From: Flavobacteriales bacterium UBA1958
GTDB lineage: Bacteria > Bacteroidota > Bacteroidia > Flavobacteriales_D > Sanyastnellaceae
Direction of reading: 5' to 3'
DNA length: 21,296 nt
Assembly (NCBI GenBank): GCA_002336675.1
Contig: DDEI01000010.1
Coordinates: forward strand, 1 to 21,296
Positions 14,165-21,296 of this stretch are shown piece by piece. Below the pieces are notes generated by a model. It worked only from the letters and a program-made list of their open reading frames with translations. It had not been told where the DNA came from and searched no databases. Made by a program: the position numbers and the translations under genes. How positions within the stretch are numbered: the stretch's first letter is position 1; the number at the start of each line of letters is the position of its first letter.

Positions 14165-14372
14165 CTTTTAAAGGTAAGTCAAACGGAGGAAGTGGACGCC
14201 CAGCAACGAAAGGAATAATCAAATCAGGAATTGGATTTCCGGTACTCTTTTCGCAAAAAAGCTTGAATTCAATCAATCTGTTTTTTGCTTCAATTAGTAT
14301 GATTTCAATTTGATCTTCACTATAAACTTGTGAAAAGTTAAACGGATTTTCCGAGTTTGGCTGTTCAGTCAT
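14148..14372 (-). CDS. Small unknown protein
   Basis: A 74-residue soluble protein: an N-terminal polar stretch (MTEQPNSENPFNFSQVYSEDQ), one amphipathic helix (IEIILIEAKNRLIEFKLFCEKS) and a Pro-rich tail (PIPDLIIPFVAGRPLPPFDLPLKDY). I recognise no family. It is kept as a gene because the frame uses host-like codons, starts with ATG and fills the space between a hairpin and the Nudix gene on the same strand. It might still be spurious. Confidence 0.45.
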   Translation of the reverse strand: MTEQPNSENPFNFSQVYSEDQIEIILIEAKNRLIEFKLFCEKSTGNPIPDLIIPFVAGRPLPPFDLPLKDYSFE

Positions 14373-14467
14373 TTACTGACCTAATAAAAGCTCAAGTCTT
14401 TTTATCATTTTACGAAGTGGTTTAAAGCTGCAGATTTAATAATAACTTGCTCCTAAAGACATTGATT

Positions 14468-14899
14468 TTATAATTGACTTTTTAGTTTTTCCAACATTAA
14501 TTTATCTATCGGAAACTTCAGGCTGATAGGGCTCAAATTTGATATTTTCATCCATCTGAAACTGGGTTTTCCGTGAGTAAAGTCAAATGGAAATTCACCT
14601 AATTTCAATTCTTCTGGGATGGACAATTTAGCGGTGTAATAAACCGAAATCAGTTGGTCGATTTTGTTAAATGAACTCTGCTGAAAAAATTCGGTGGTGT
14701 AGAAATGTTTCGTATTCATTAATTCTTGGTGGAGTTCTTCCTGAGCCTCACGCTGCAATGCATCATAAATTCCTTCTCCCCACTCTAGCCCTCCTCCAGG
14801 AAATTTAGTGAATCGCTTGCCAAAATATTCTTCATCAGCCAGAAGAATTTCTTCTTTTTCATTAGTAATAAGGGCGTATACTCGGATGTTGAAATTCAT
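14468..14899 (-). CDS. Nudix hydrolase
   Basis: A 143-residue Nudix-fold protein, the class that hydrolyses nucleoside diphosphates linked to another group, often to clean damaged nucleotides or split sugar-nucleotides. The Nudix box is visible as G36-x5-E42-x7-R50-E51-A-Q-E54-E55-L-H57-Q58, so all metal-binding Glu residues are kept but the usual Gly before the last hydrophobic position is His57. The N-terminal FNIRVYALITNEKEEILLADE is a typical first beta strand region. Substrate is unknown. It stands alone, 43 bases from the rluD end and on the same strand as the small gene 95 bases downstream, without a recognisable promoter box. Confidence 0.85.
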   Translation of the reverse strand: MNFNIRVYALITNEKEEILLADEEYFGKRFTKFPGGGLEWGEGIYDALQREAQEELHQELMNTKHFYTTEFFQQSSFNKIDQLISVYYTAKLSIPEELKLGEFPFDFTHGKPSFRWMKISNLSPISLKFPIDKLMLEKLKSQL

Positions 14900-14942
14900 G
14901 GACTGATCTAATTACACATGGTTAATAACTCCCGATTTATAA

Positions 14943-15977
14943 TTACTGCGAATCCAACATCTGCTTAGAATACTTCTCCCACTTTTCTAGGAGCTGACTG
15001 TAGCCTTCTGGAACTTCCTTTTCGAAAGACATAAACTTTCCAGTTTTAGGGTGCTCAAAGCCTAAACTTTTAGCATGTAGTGCCTGCCCTGGAATTAGAC
15101 TAAAACAGTTCATTACAAACTGTCTATACTTAGTAAAAACTGTTCCTTTTAGAATTTTGTCTCCACCATATTCTAAGTCGTTAAAGAGCGGATGTCCGAT
15201 GTGTTTCATGTGAACCCGAATCTGATGAGTTCTCCCAGTTTCTAGCTTACATTCAACTAAAGTCACATACCCTAATCTCTTAATCACCTTGTAATGCGTA
15301 ACCGCATGTTTACCTATAGAAGGATCTTCGTATACCTCCATAAGCTTTCTGTTTTTAAGACTTCGCGCTAGGTTTCCGGTCACTGTGCCATCTTCAGATA
15401 AATCACCCCATACTAATGCCCAGTATCTTCTCTCTGTGCTTCTGTCATAAAATTGTTTGGCTAAATGTGCCAGTGAATCATCACTCTTAGCCACTACCAT
15501 TACACCAGTAGTAAGTTTATCTAATCTATGAACAAGTCCAGGTCTCTGAGGATTAGTTCCACTTGGCAGATTATTAAAATGATGCATTAACCCATGTACC
15601 ATCGTACCTGTGTAATTCCCATAACCAGGATGAACTACCATGCCCGCTTCTTTATTTAGTACGAGCACCTCATCATCTTCATAGAGGATCTCTAGCGATA
15701 AATCTTCTGGGACTAATTCTTTATCTCTAATAGGAAAAGGAAGCTCTAGTGTTATCACGTCATGGGGACGAATTCTAAAGTTGGGCTTCACAGAGGCGTC
15801 ATTCACCTTCACAAATCCTGCTTTTGCACTCAGCTGAATTCTATTCCTAGAAGTATTGGGGAGTCTATCACATAAAAACTTATCTACACGCAATAGCTGC
15901 TGACCTGGGTCTGCTAAATATTTGAAATGTTCAAATAATTCATCTCCATCTTCTATAGTCCTATCTGTAGGTTCCAA
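14943..15977 (-). CDS. rluD: RluA-family 23S rRNA pseudouridine synthase (RluD-like)
   Basis: A 344-residue enzyme that isomerises uridine to pseudouridine, RluD members acting on helix 69 of 23S rRNA. An N-terminal S4 RNA-binding domain (LLRVDKFLCDRLPNTSRNRIQ, about 28-80) is followed by the catalytic domain with HRLDKLTTG (150-158) and catalytic Asp153, ERRYWALVWG, and the LETGRTHQIRVHMKHIGHPL motif. No ATG is available: the frame opens at 15999 and the only reasonable start is TTG 15977, five bases after the T9SS-cargo stop. RluD rather than another RluA member is inferred from overall match and the S4 domain. It is the last gene of a PASTA, T9SS-cargo, rluD operon. Confidence 0.88.
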   Translation of the reverse strand: MEPTDRTIEDGDELFEHFKYLADPGQQLLRVDKFLCDRLPNTSRNRIQLSAKAGFVKVNDASVKPNFRIRPHDVITLELPFPIRDKELVPEDLSLEILYEDDEVLVLNKEAGMVVHPGYGNYTGTMVHGLMHHFNNLPSGTNPQRPGLVHRLDKLTTGVMVVAKSDDSLAHLAKQFYDRSTERRYWALVWGDLSEDGTVTGNLARSLKNRKLMEVYEDPSIGKHAVTHYKVIKRLGYVTLVECKLETGRTHQIRVHMKHIGHPLFNDLEYGGDKILKGTVFTKYRQFVMNCFSLIPGQALHAKSLGFEHPKTGKFMSFEKEVPEGYSQLLEKWEKYSKQMLDSQ

Positions 15978-15982
15978 TTGGT

Positions 15983-17875
15983 TTAATTTTTTATGAATTT
16001 AGTCATTCCTACTACAGACCCCTTTTCTAGTAGTTGCGAAACATAAACTCCTTGTGATAAATCAGATATATCTACCTGAGGTGAAACGATGATCTCTTCT
16101 TTCACGACCGCTCCTAATAAATTCGTAATAATTAGGTTACGTCCGTACACAAATGAATCTGAAGAAATAACTGACTGCGATGGATTAGGATATACCTTAA
16201 ACTCTAAGCTCTCTGTGCTAATCTCAGCTACATCTACGAAATCCCACTCTAAATCCTTATCAGAATGGAAAACTGGCCGAATCATCAATGAACCTTGAAC
16301 ACCACTTTGAGTCCAAGAGCCAAACGGCCCTAGCTTAAATTTTAAATTCGCAGAATTGGCATTGAAACTCTTATCGTAGCCTATGTTGAGTTCTGCATTA
16401 TTCGTCTGAACTATTCCTACATGAAAATTCCCTACAGGAATGTGCACCGGCTTATCATATTCGTAGAATTCAAAAACATCATAACCTTCAGCATAGTAAC
16501 CCGGATAATGTAACTCGAAATTTTCTTCAAGCTCTAAACCCGGCTCTCCTGCGTTGTCCTCCCATACTCTGAGTAAAAAAGTTTCATTAGAGTTATTTAA
16601 TGTAAACGGAGAGAAGTGAATTAGAAGTCCGACTAAAGAGTCTTCTAAAAGATTGTTAAACCTGATAGCAGTGGAGCTTCCAGGTTCATTTAAGGCATAC
16701 GCTCCCTCTGCGGAACCATCATCATACGCATAATAATTGACGAAATTTTGCTCAAATTCTAATGTATCATTTACCGTATTTATATCAGGCGTGGTGTTGC
16801 AAAAGTGTTTTACCAAGAATGTAGCACATGTATCCCCTACATCAGCAGGATAAGTAAAATTATTTGGGGTATTATCATTAATACTAAATGGCTGTCCGAA
16901 AGTGGAAAATCCGTTTAATGCGGTACTCAACTGCTGGCTAAAATCTGCAATCACTGTTCCTTCAAAAGAAATCACTGTTCCAAAAGAGATATTTCTATCT
17001 TCCGACAAGTTTCTAAAACTAACAGGGAAGTTGGGAGTCATAAACCCTGTATTAGCACTCTGATAATGCTCCCAAGGAATGGTATGATAGCCCTGCAATA
17101 ATGTAGTTCGATTTCCATTAGCAGAGACATCTACGATACTAAACTCAGCATCTACGATATCATGATCCATCCATACATAATCAATATGCCAGTGATCTAC
17201 ATTTCCACTAAGTGTAGAAAAGTTTCTGAATCTAAATTGAAAATCTTCCTCTAGCCACAACTCATCATTTACATGAATAAATGCACGCTGAAACTCTGTG
17301 GATCCTACTCCCGGAGTAGACCATACTTCCTGCCATAACTGAGGGGTACTATTCGGTACTAGGAACTCCACAAAAAGTTCATCTTCAAAATCAGGAGCGT
17401 TTCCAAGACCTCCACCTTCATAATAAAAGACCAGTTTCACGCTATCTTCAACGTTATAATTAGATAAATCTATAGGGCAGGACGTAAGTGTATCTGCACT
17501 TCCGTAAGAAAACTCATTAGAAAAATCATAGGGATATCCTGTTTCGTCTAAACCATCTAACGTAGCCACTCCTTTAGTAGGAGGATTTATAGGTAGAGAA
17601 CTATTTATTCTAGCAGATTTATCCACCCACATTTGCCAGTCCAACGGTATTTCAGGGTTATTAGTAGAAAGAGAATACCTACTAAAATCATCTATAAAAG
17701 GAAGTGTTATCCCATTGGCTCTGCTCACGGCCATCGTCCTTTTCGGATATCTTGATTCTATCTGGTATTGGTCCGCTTTTTCCACACACATATTTAATGG
17801 GCGCGTTATTTCTTGAGCCATAGAGTTAGTGAAAGCTAAAACAAACATTAGGCCTGCCAAAAATGTTTTATTCAT
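15983..17875 (-). CDS. Secreted protein with T9SS type A sorting domain
   Basis: A 630-residue exported protein. The signal peptide is MNKTFLAGLMFVLAFTNSMA, with cleavage before Gln21. The middle is all beta: a jelly-roll-like region around 80-240 containing GNVDHWHIDYVWMD (about 223-236), a sequence pattern seen in many Bacteroidota secreted proteins, then further beta domains (about 250-550). The last 70 residues (561-630) are a T9SS type A C-terminal sorting domain: VYPNPSQS, NLLGAVV, VDISDLSQGVYV and a closing MTKFIKN. The protein should cross the outer membrane by T9SS and be released or anchored to surface lipopolysaccharide. No enzyme motif is seen. It begins 1 base after the PASTA gene stop and ends 5 bases before the rluD start. 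Confidence 0.9.
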   Translation of the reverse strand: MNKTFLAGLMFVLAFTNSMAQEITRPLNMCVEKADQYQIESRYPKRTMAVSRANGITLPFIDDFSRYSLSTNNPEIPLDWQMWVDKSARINSSLPINPPTKGVATLDGLDETGYPYDFSNEFSYGSADTLTSCPIDLSNYNVEDSVKLVFYYEGGGLGNAPDFEDELFVEFLVPNSTPQLWQEVWSTPGVGSTEFQRAFIHVNDELWLEEDFQFRFRNFSTLSGNVDHWHIDYVWMDHDIVDAEFSIVDVSANGNRTTLLQGYHTIPWEHYQSANTGFMTPNFPVSFRNLSEDRNISFGTVISFEGTVIADFSQQLSTALNGFSTFGQPFSINDNTPNNFTYPADVGDTCATFLVKHFCNTTPDINTVNDTLEFEQNFVNYYAYDDGSAEGAYALNEPGSSTAIRFNNLLEDSLVGLLIHFSPFTLNNSNETFLLRVWEDNAGEPGLELEENFELHYPGYYAEGYDVFEFYEYDKPVHIPVGNFHVGIVQTNNAELNIGYDKSFNANSANLKFKLGPFGSWTQSGVQGSLMIRPVFHSDKDLEWDFVDVAEISTESLEFKVYPNPSQSVISSDSFVYGRNLIITNLLGAVVKEEIIVSPQVDISDLSQGVYVSQLLEKGSVVGMTKFIKN

Positions 17876-17876
17876 A

Positions 17877-18674
17877 TTAGTCTACGTTTAGTATTGCCTC
17901 TGCTGGCATCTCCACACCAAGTTTCATCCATACATTCACCGCACTTCCGGCACGAATTTTTTTTCCGTTAAAGTATTTAGGGATCTGCTTAAAAACTTGA
18001 GCATTAAGAGTGTCATTTTTAGAAATAATAGAACCGTCATACAACGGAAAATCTAGATTTAAAGATAATTCTCCTAGACTCAATTTAACTTCGTCTAAGC
18101 TCATTCCATACAGGTTTGGCAGAGATACTTTAGTAGATTTTCTCTCACTTACTACGAGTTTAATCTTTTCTCCCATATCTACTAAATCGCCATCTCTCAG
18201 CTCTTTTTCCCCATAATACGCCCCTAGAACTACATTATCAAACTCTCCTGGCTGGTACTTAGTTTCTATTTCAAAACCTTTACTTAACATCTTAGTCTTG
18301 GCTATTTCTAATGGTTCTCCCACTTTAAACCTAACGGGTTTTTGTGGCGGAATAGTGCGGTACACCTTTAAATAAATCTCTCTCTCTGATTTGACGAAAG
18401 AACTGTCTGCAGGAATCTGAGCGTAAACCATGCCCGACCTCCCTTTAACGAAGGTGGAGTCGATGAGTTTGTATGATAAAGTAGACTCTTTCAGCTTAGA
18501 AATAGCTTCGTTTATAGTCATTCCCTCTAAATTAGGAACTAACACCTTTTCTCCGTGCTTGGTATAAAACTTGAGAGAAATCCAGGACACAGCCACTATT
18601 AGCAGTGCGGATATCCCGGCTTTAACTAGTGTTCTAACGAACGCTTTACTGAAGATGTACTTAATTATATTCAA
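17877..18674 (-). CDS. Membrane-anchored PASTA domain protein
   Basis: A 265-residue protein: a short cytoplasmic N-terminus, one transmembrane helix (about 14-33) and three periplasmic PASTA repeats (about 43-110, 112-182, 183-255), each opening with a Val-Pro-Asn-Leu-x-Gly-Met-type strand and helix (VPNLEGMTINEAISKL; LPNLYGMSLDEVKLSL). PASTA domains bind cell-wall peptides or glycans in kinases and PBPs; no kinase or transpeptidase domain is attached here. The start is TTG 18674: a stop lies two codons upstream and no ATG is near. It heads a tightly packed operon with a T9SS cargo gene and rluD, 62 bases behind purL. PASTA-rluD adjacency is, as I recall, common in Bacteroidota. Confidence 0.87.
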   Translation of the reverse strand: MNIIKYIFSKAFVRTLVKAGISALLIVAVSWISLKFYTKHGEKVLVPNLEGMTINEAISKLKESTLSYKLIDSTFVKGRSGMVYAQIPADSSFVKSEREIYLKVYRTIPPQKPVRFKVGEPLEIAKTKMLSKGFEIETKYQPGEFDNVVLGAYYGEKELRDGDLVDMGEKIKLVVSERKSTKVSLPNLYGMSLDEVKLSLGELSLNLDFPLYDGSIISKNDTLNAQVFKQIPKYFNGKKIRAGSAVNVWMKLGVEMPAEAILNVD

Positions 18675-18736
18675 ACTTTAGAGTTAAATGATTTAGCTGT
18701 AACGAATCAAAATTCAGGATATTGACTAAACTACTC

Positions 18737-20992
18737 TTAAATAGCAGCCATTCTTTTCTCTAGAGAAGTATCAAATGTATGCTTGGCTTCATTAATAAAA
18801 CCAAAATGATCTCCATCTACATGAATCTTTCCTTTAGTAACATGCCCAAGTAACGTACAGTTTATTCCTTGTTCTCCTATATAGTCTAGGAAGTTATCCT
18901 CATCCTCTTCTACTAGTGAAACTAAGATTCTCCCCTGTGCTTCACCGAATAAAAAGGCATCCATTCTTATTTCAGAATCTGAAACTATATCAAATCCTAA
19001 AAGACCTGGCATTCCCATCTCTACGAGTGCTGTGTATAAACCACCATCACTCACATCATGTGCTGCATTAATAAAGTTGTTTTCTATCAATCCTCTCACA
19101 CATGCCTGAATTTTCACTTCTTCCTCTAAGTTGAAGTAAGGCGCAGGAGAATTTTTCACTTCTAAAAGCGTAGATAAATATTCACTAGATCCTAAACAAT
19201 TTTTAGAGTCTCCCAACATGAAAATCAGGTCTCCTTTATATTTAAAATCTAAGCTAGTATGAAGAGACTTGTCCTTCATCACCCCTAACATTCCTATAGT
19301 AGGCGTAGGGAATACTGGACTGGCCGCACCGTCCTCTTTAGCCGTTTGGTTATAGAAACTCACATTCCCCCCTGTCACCGGTGTTCCAAATGCTACACAG
19401 GCTCTACTCATTCCTTTAATAGCTCCCTCAAACTGCCAATAAACCTCTGGATTATATGGATTTCCAAAATTCAAACAATTCGTTATTGCGGAAGGCACAG
19501 CTCCTGTACAGGAAATATTTCTAGCAGCTTCAGCCACGGCTATTTGAGTCCCTATCTCTGGGTCATTGTTTACATATCTAGCATTACAATCAACCGTTAA
19601 AGCGATTGCTTTGTTCGTTCCTTTGATGTTTACTATCCCAGCATCCGAAGGTTTATTCGTACACATGTTTGCTGTTCCTACCATAGTATCGTACTGCTCC
19701 CAAACCCACCTTTTGGATGCAATGTTTGGTAAACCTAATAAGGCTGCAGCTATCCTTTTAATCCTATCCATATCAGGAACCTCAATATCATCTATATTGA
19801 ATTTGAGATTCTCAGCATAATAGGCTGGCTCTTTAGACTCTCTATCATAAACAGGAGCTCCTCCCCCTAAAACTAATGAGTGAGCTGAAACCTCAGCCAC
19901 TATCTCTCCTTTCATAGAGAAAGTCACCTTATCACCTTCTACTACTTCGCCTATTTCTACCGCATGAAGATCCCACTTCTCGAAAATATCTTCTACTATT
20001 TTTTCTTTTCCTTTATGCACTACCACCAACATCCGCTCCTGAGATTCGCTTAATAAAATCTCAAATGGCTTCATGTCCTCCTGTCTCTTAGGAACTTTAT
20101 CCAAATCAATTTTCATCCCCACCTTTCCAGCGGCACTCATCTCTGTAGAAGAACACGTGATTCCTGCAGCTCCCATATCTTGCATACCCACTACAGCATC
20201 CGTTTCAGCCAACTCTAAAGAAGCTTCTAATAATAATTTCTCTTGGAATGGATCACCTACTTGAACGGATGGTAAATCGTTTGCAGAATCTGCAGTAATG
20301 TCTTTAGAGGCGAATGAAGCACCCTGTATACCGTCTTTCCCTGTAGCAGAACCTACAATATACACAGAGTTACCCGGCCCTTTGGCAGTGGCAGAAATAA
20401 TTTTATCGGTAGATAAAATACCCGCACTCATCGCATTCACTAATGGATTTGTTTGATAAGACTCATCAAAGAATACCTCTCCACCCACTACAGGGATTCC
20501 GAAAGCATTTCCATAATCACCTATTCCTTTCACTACTCCTTCGAGTAACCACTTCGTTTTTTCATTATTCAGCTTCCCAAACCTTAACGAATTCAACTGA
20601 GCAATCGGACGAGCTCCCATGGTAAATATATCTCTATTTATCCCTCCCACACCTGTCGCGGCTCCTTGATAAGGCTCTATAGCAGATGGGTGGTTATGAC
20701 TTTCTATTTTAAAAGCACACCCTAATCCATCACCAATATCTACTACACCAGCATTCTCTTCACCCGCCTCCACGAGCATATGAGAGCCTTTTTTAGGTAA
20801 TGTTTTTAACCATTTAATAGAATTCTTATAAGAACAATGTTCACTCCACATTACGGAATATATGCACATCTCAGTGAAATTAGGGGTTCTACCCATAATC
20901 TCTTTGATCATTTCAAACTCTTCAGGCCTTAGACCCATTCCTTCTGCCTGCTCTAATGTAGCTTCAGCTACTGAAGTAGATACTATACTCAT
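18737..20992 (-). CDS. purL: Phosphoribosylformylglycinamidine synthase subunit PurL
   Basis: A 751-residue PurL of the small type, the ATP-dependent subunit that makes FGAM from FGAR in purine synthesis and needs separate PurQ and PurS partners (not in the window). I start at ATG 20992 (MSIVSTSVAEATLEQAEGMGL), which matches the family. A frame-open ATG at 21082 would add 30 residues containing the promoter. Motifs include WSEHCSYK (49-56, His52), ESHNHPSAIEPYQGAATGVGG (97-117, ATP and FGAR site), DMGAAGITCSSTEMSAAG and the second-half VTGGNVSFYN and AAHDVSDGGL of the duplicated AIRS fold. Length is normal. A canonical -7 box lies 26 bases upstream. Confidence 0.97.
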   Translation of the reverse strand: MSIVSTSVAEATLEQAEGMGLRPEEFEMIKEIMGRTPNFTEMCIYSVMWSEHCSYKNSIKWLKTLPKKGSHMLVEAGEENAGVVDIGDGLGCAFKIESHNHPSAIEPYQGAATGVGGINRDIFTMGARPIAQLNSLRFGKLNNEKTKWLLEGVVKGIGDYGNAFGIPVVGGEVFFDESYQTNPLVNAMSAGILSTDKIISATAKGPGNSVYIVGSATGKDGIQGASFASKDITADSANDLPSVQVGDPFQEKLLLEASLELAETDAVVGMQDMGAAGITCSSTEMSAAGKVGMKIDLDKVPKRQEDMKPFEILLSESQERMLVVVHKGKEKIVEDIFEKWDLHAVEIGEVVEGDKVTFSMKGEIVAEVSAHSLVLGGGAPVYDRESKEPAYYAENLKFNIDDIEVPDMDRIKRIAAALLGLPNIASKRWVWEQYDTMVGTANMCTNKPSDAGIVNIKGTNKAIALTVDCNARYVNNDPEIGTQIAVAEAARNISCTGAVPSAITNCLNFGNPYNPEVYWQFEGAIKGMSRACVAFGTPVTGGNVSFYNQTAKEDGAASPVFPTPTIGMLGVMKDKSLHTSLDFKYKGDLIFMLGDSKNCLGSSEYLSTLLEVKNSPAPYFNLEEEVKIQACVRGLIENNFINAAHDVSDGGLYTALVEMGMPGLLGFDIVSDSEIRMDAFLFGEAQGRILVSLVEEDEDNFLDYIGEQGINCTLLGHVTKGKIHVDGDHFGFINEAKHTFDTSLEKRMAAI

Positions 20993-21296
20993 GTGAAAAT
21001 GCTTTTTTATTGCTGTGCAAAGATAATAGTTCATCCAACAGTAAACAGTATAGTTTTCCTCTGATTTTCGTGTATTTTCCACAGTAGCCTTATCACCACT
21101 AAATCCAAAAAGTACAAAAGATTTAAAACTGACCTACTCTTCAAGTCGTTCCATTGATTATTTCGCCATTGATTCAGACTAGCCCCTTGCCTATTCCCTA
21201 TTTTCATACCGCTGAGTGAATTTAACTCTTGCCTAGATGAACTAAGCCGACAAAAAATCAAATGAGAACGGTAGATAAAGCAGACCAAATACACCA
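20993..21296. other. 304-base stretch without a confident gene
   Basis: It holds the purL promoter region and no convincing coding sequence. A minus-strand frame from 21294 to 21031 has an unnatural composition (many Arg, Ser, Leu in an AT-rich shadow) and is not called. A 9-base direct repeat, CCATTGATT, occurs at 21151 and 21166. On the plus strand ATG at 21262 opens a frame (MRTVDKADQIH) that stays open to the window edge and could be the first codons of a gene divergent from purL, but 11 codons prove nothing. Confidence 0.4.
21018..21025 (-). promoter_or_regulatory. Candidate purL -7 box
   Basis: Minus-strand TATCTTTG followed by CAC is a textbook TAnnTTTG element. Transcription would begin near 21012 with a leader of about 20 bases. 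A TTG lies only 10 bases upstream; at the proper distance there is TTTA, so the -33 half is imperfect. Confidence 0.5.

Noticed and set aside
11350..16800. An 18-base identical string in the PorE-like gene (near 11370) and the T9SS cargo gene (near 16770)
   Set aside because: Both encode Ile-Asn-Thr-Val-Asn with the same codons; shared codon preference explains it better than a mobile repeat.
20993..21082. Longer purL start at 21082 adding 30 residues
   Set aside because: The extra residues do not look like PurL, and the extension would contain the TAnnTTTG promoter box; ATG 20992 gives the normal N-terminus.
21151..21174. Direct repeat CCATTGATT twice, 15 bases apart
   Set aside because: Two short copies in AT-rich intergenic DNA, with no further units and no link to a mobile element or CRISPR-like array.
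21031..21294. Minus-strand frame of 87 codons at the right edge
   Set aside because: It overlaps the purL promoter, has no recognisable domain and an implausible composition for a protein.
1..21296. Search for tRNA, rRNA, CRISPR, transposase, phage or toxin-antitoxin genes
   Set aside because: No cloverleaf, repeat-spacer array, DDE/integrase motif or recognisable toxin pair seen by eye on either strand.

Overview
The window looks like part of a chromosome of a low-GC member of the Bacteroidota, most likely Flavobacteriales-like. Four things point there. A secreted protein carries a type IX secretion (T9SS) C-terminal sorting domain. A second protein has the TPR plus PD40-propeller layout seen in T9SS-associated PorE-like proteins. 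Several genes are preceded by the Bacteroidota-type -7 promoter box TAnnTTTG. Shine-Dalgarno sequences are largely absent, and several starts are TTG or GTG. Most genes are housekeeping; I see no CRISPR array, tRNA, rRNA, insertion sequence, phage or defence module.

Left accessory part (1-2784): the 3' end of an unrecognised coiled-coil protein with 54-base tandem repeats, a DUF2071/YqjF-like protein, a small secreted protein made of short 'DYxSQAD' repeats (DUF6150-like), and, on the minus strand, an isolated HpaH-type 2-oxohepta-3-ene-1,7-dioate hydratase. The last two converge and share the palindrome TTAA as their stop codons.

Plus-strand operon (3003-7426): a four-helix membrane protein with histidines, an exported c-type cytochrome, the ribosome-associated GTPase HflX, the 30S maturation factor RbfA, a SAM methyltransferase and a LolC/E-type ABC permease. 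The first genes overlap. RbfA also has a candidate promoter of its own directly behind the hflX stop, which would give an almost leaderless mRNA. The 218-base divergent region in front of this operon holds three inverted repeats and two promoter-like boxes.

Middle (7429-12577): DusB (minus) diverges from a CPBP membrane protease (plus) across only 27 bases. The protease overlaps IspD (isoprenoid synthesis) tail to tail by 12 bases. Upstream of ispD on the same strand lie AroE (shikimate pathway) and a TPR/PD40/carboxypeptidase-regulatory-like envelope protein, with 1 base between those two genes.

Right part: MurQ (muropeptide recycling) and an overlapping unknown protein on the plus strand (12725-14102). 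A small unknown protein and a Nudix hydrolase lie on the minus strand (14148-14899). Then comes a tight minus-strand operon of a membrane PASTA protein, a T9SS cargo protein and the RluD-type pseudouridine synthase (18674 down to 14943), preceded on the same strand by PurL (purine synthesis). The last 304 bases hold the purL promoter and perhaps the first codons of a divergent gene cut by the window edge.

Nothing here is clearly a new system. The best leads are the PASTA/T9SS-cargo/RluD operon, the PorE-like protein that ends before any OmpA domain, the cytochrome pair joined to hflX, and the dyad cluster in the divergent control region.
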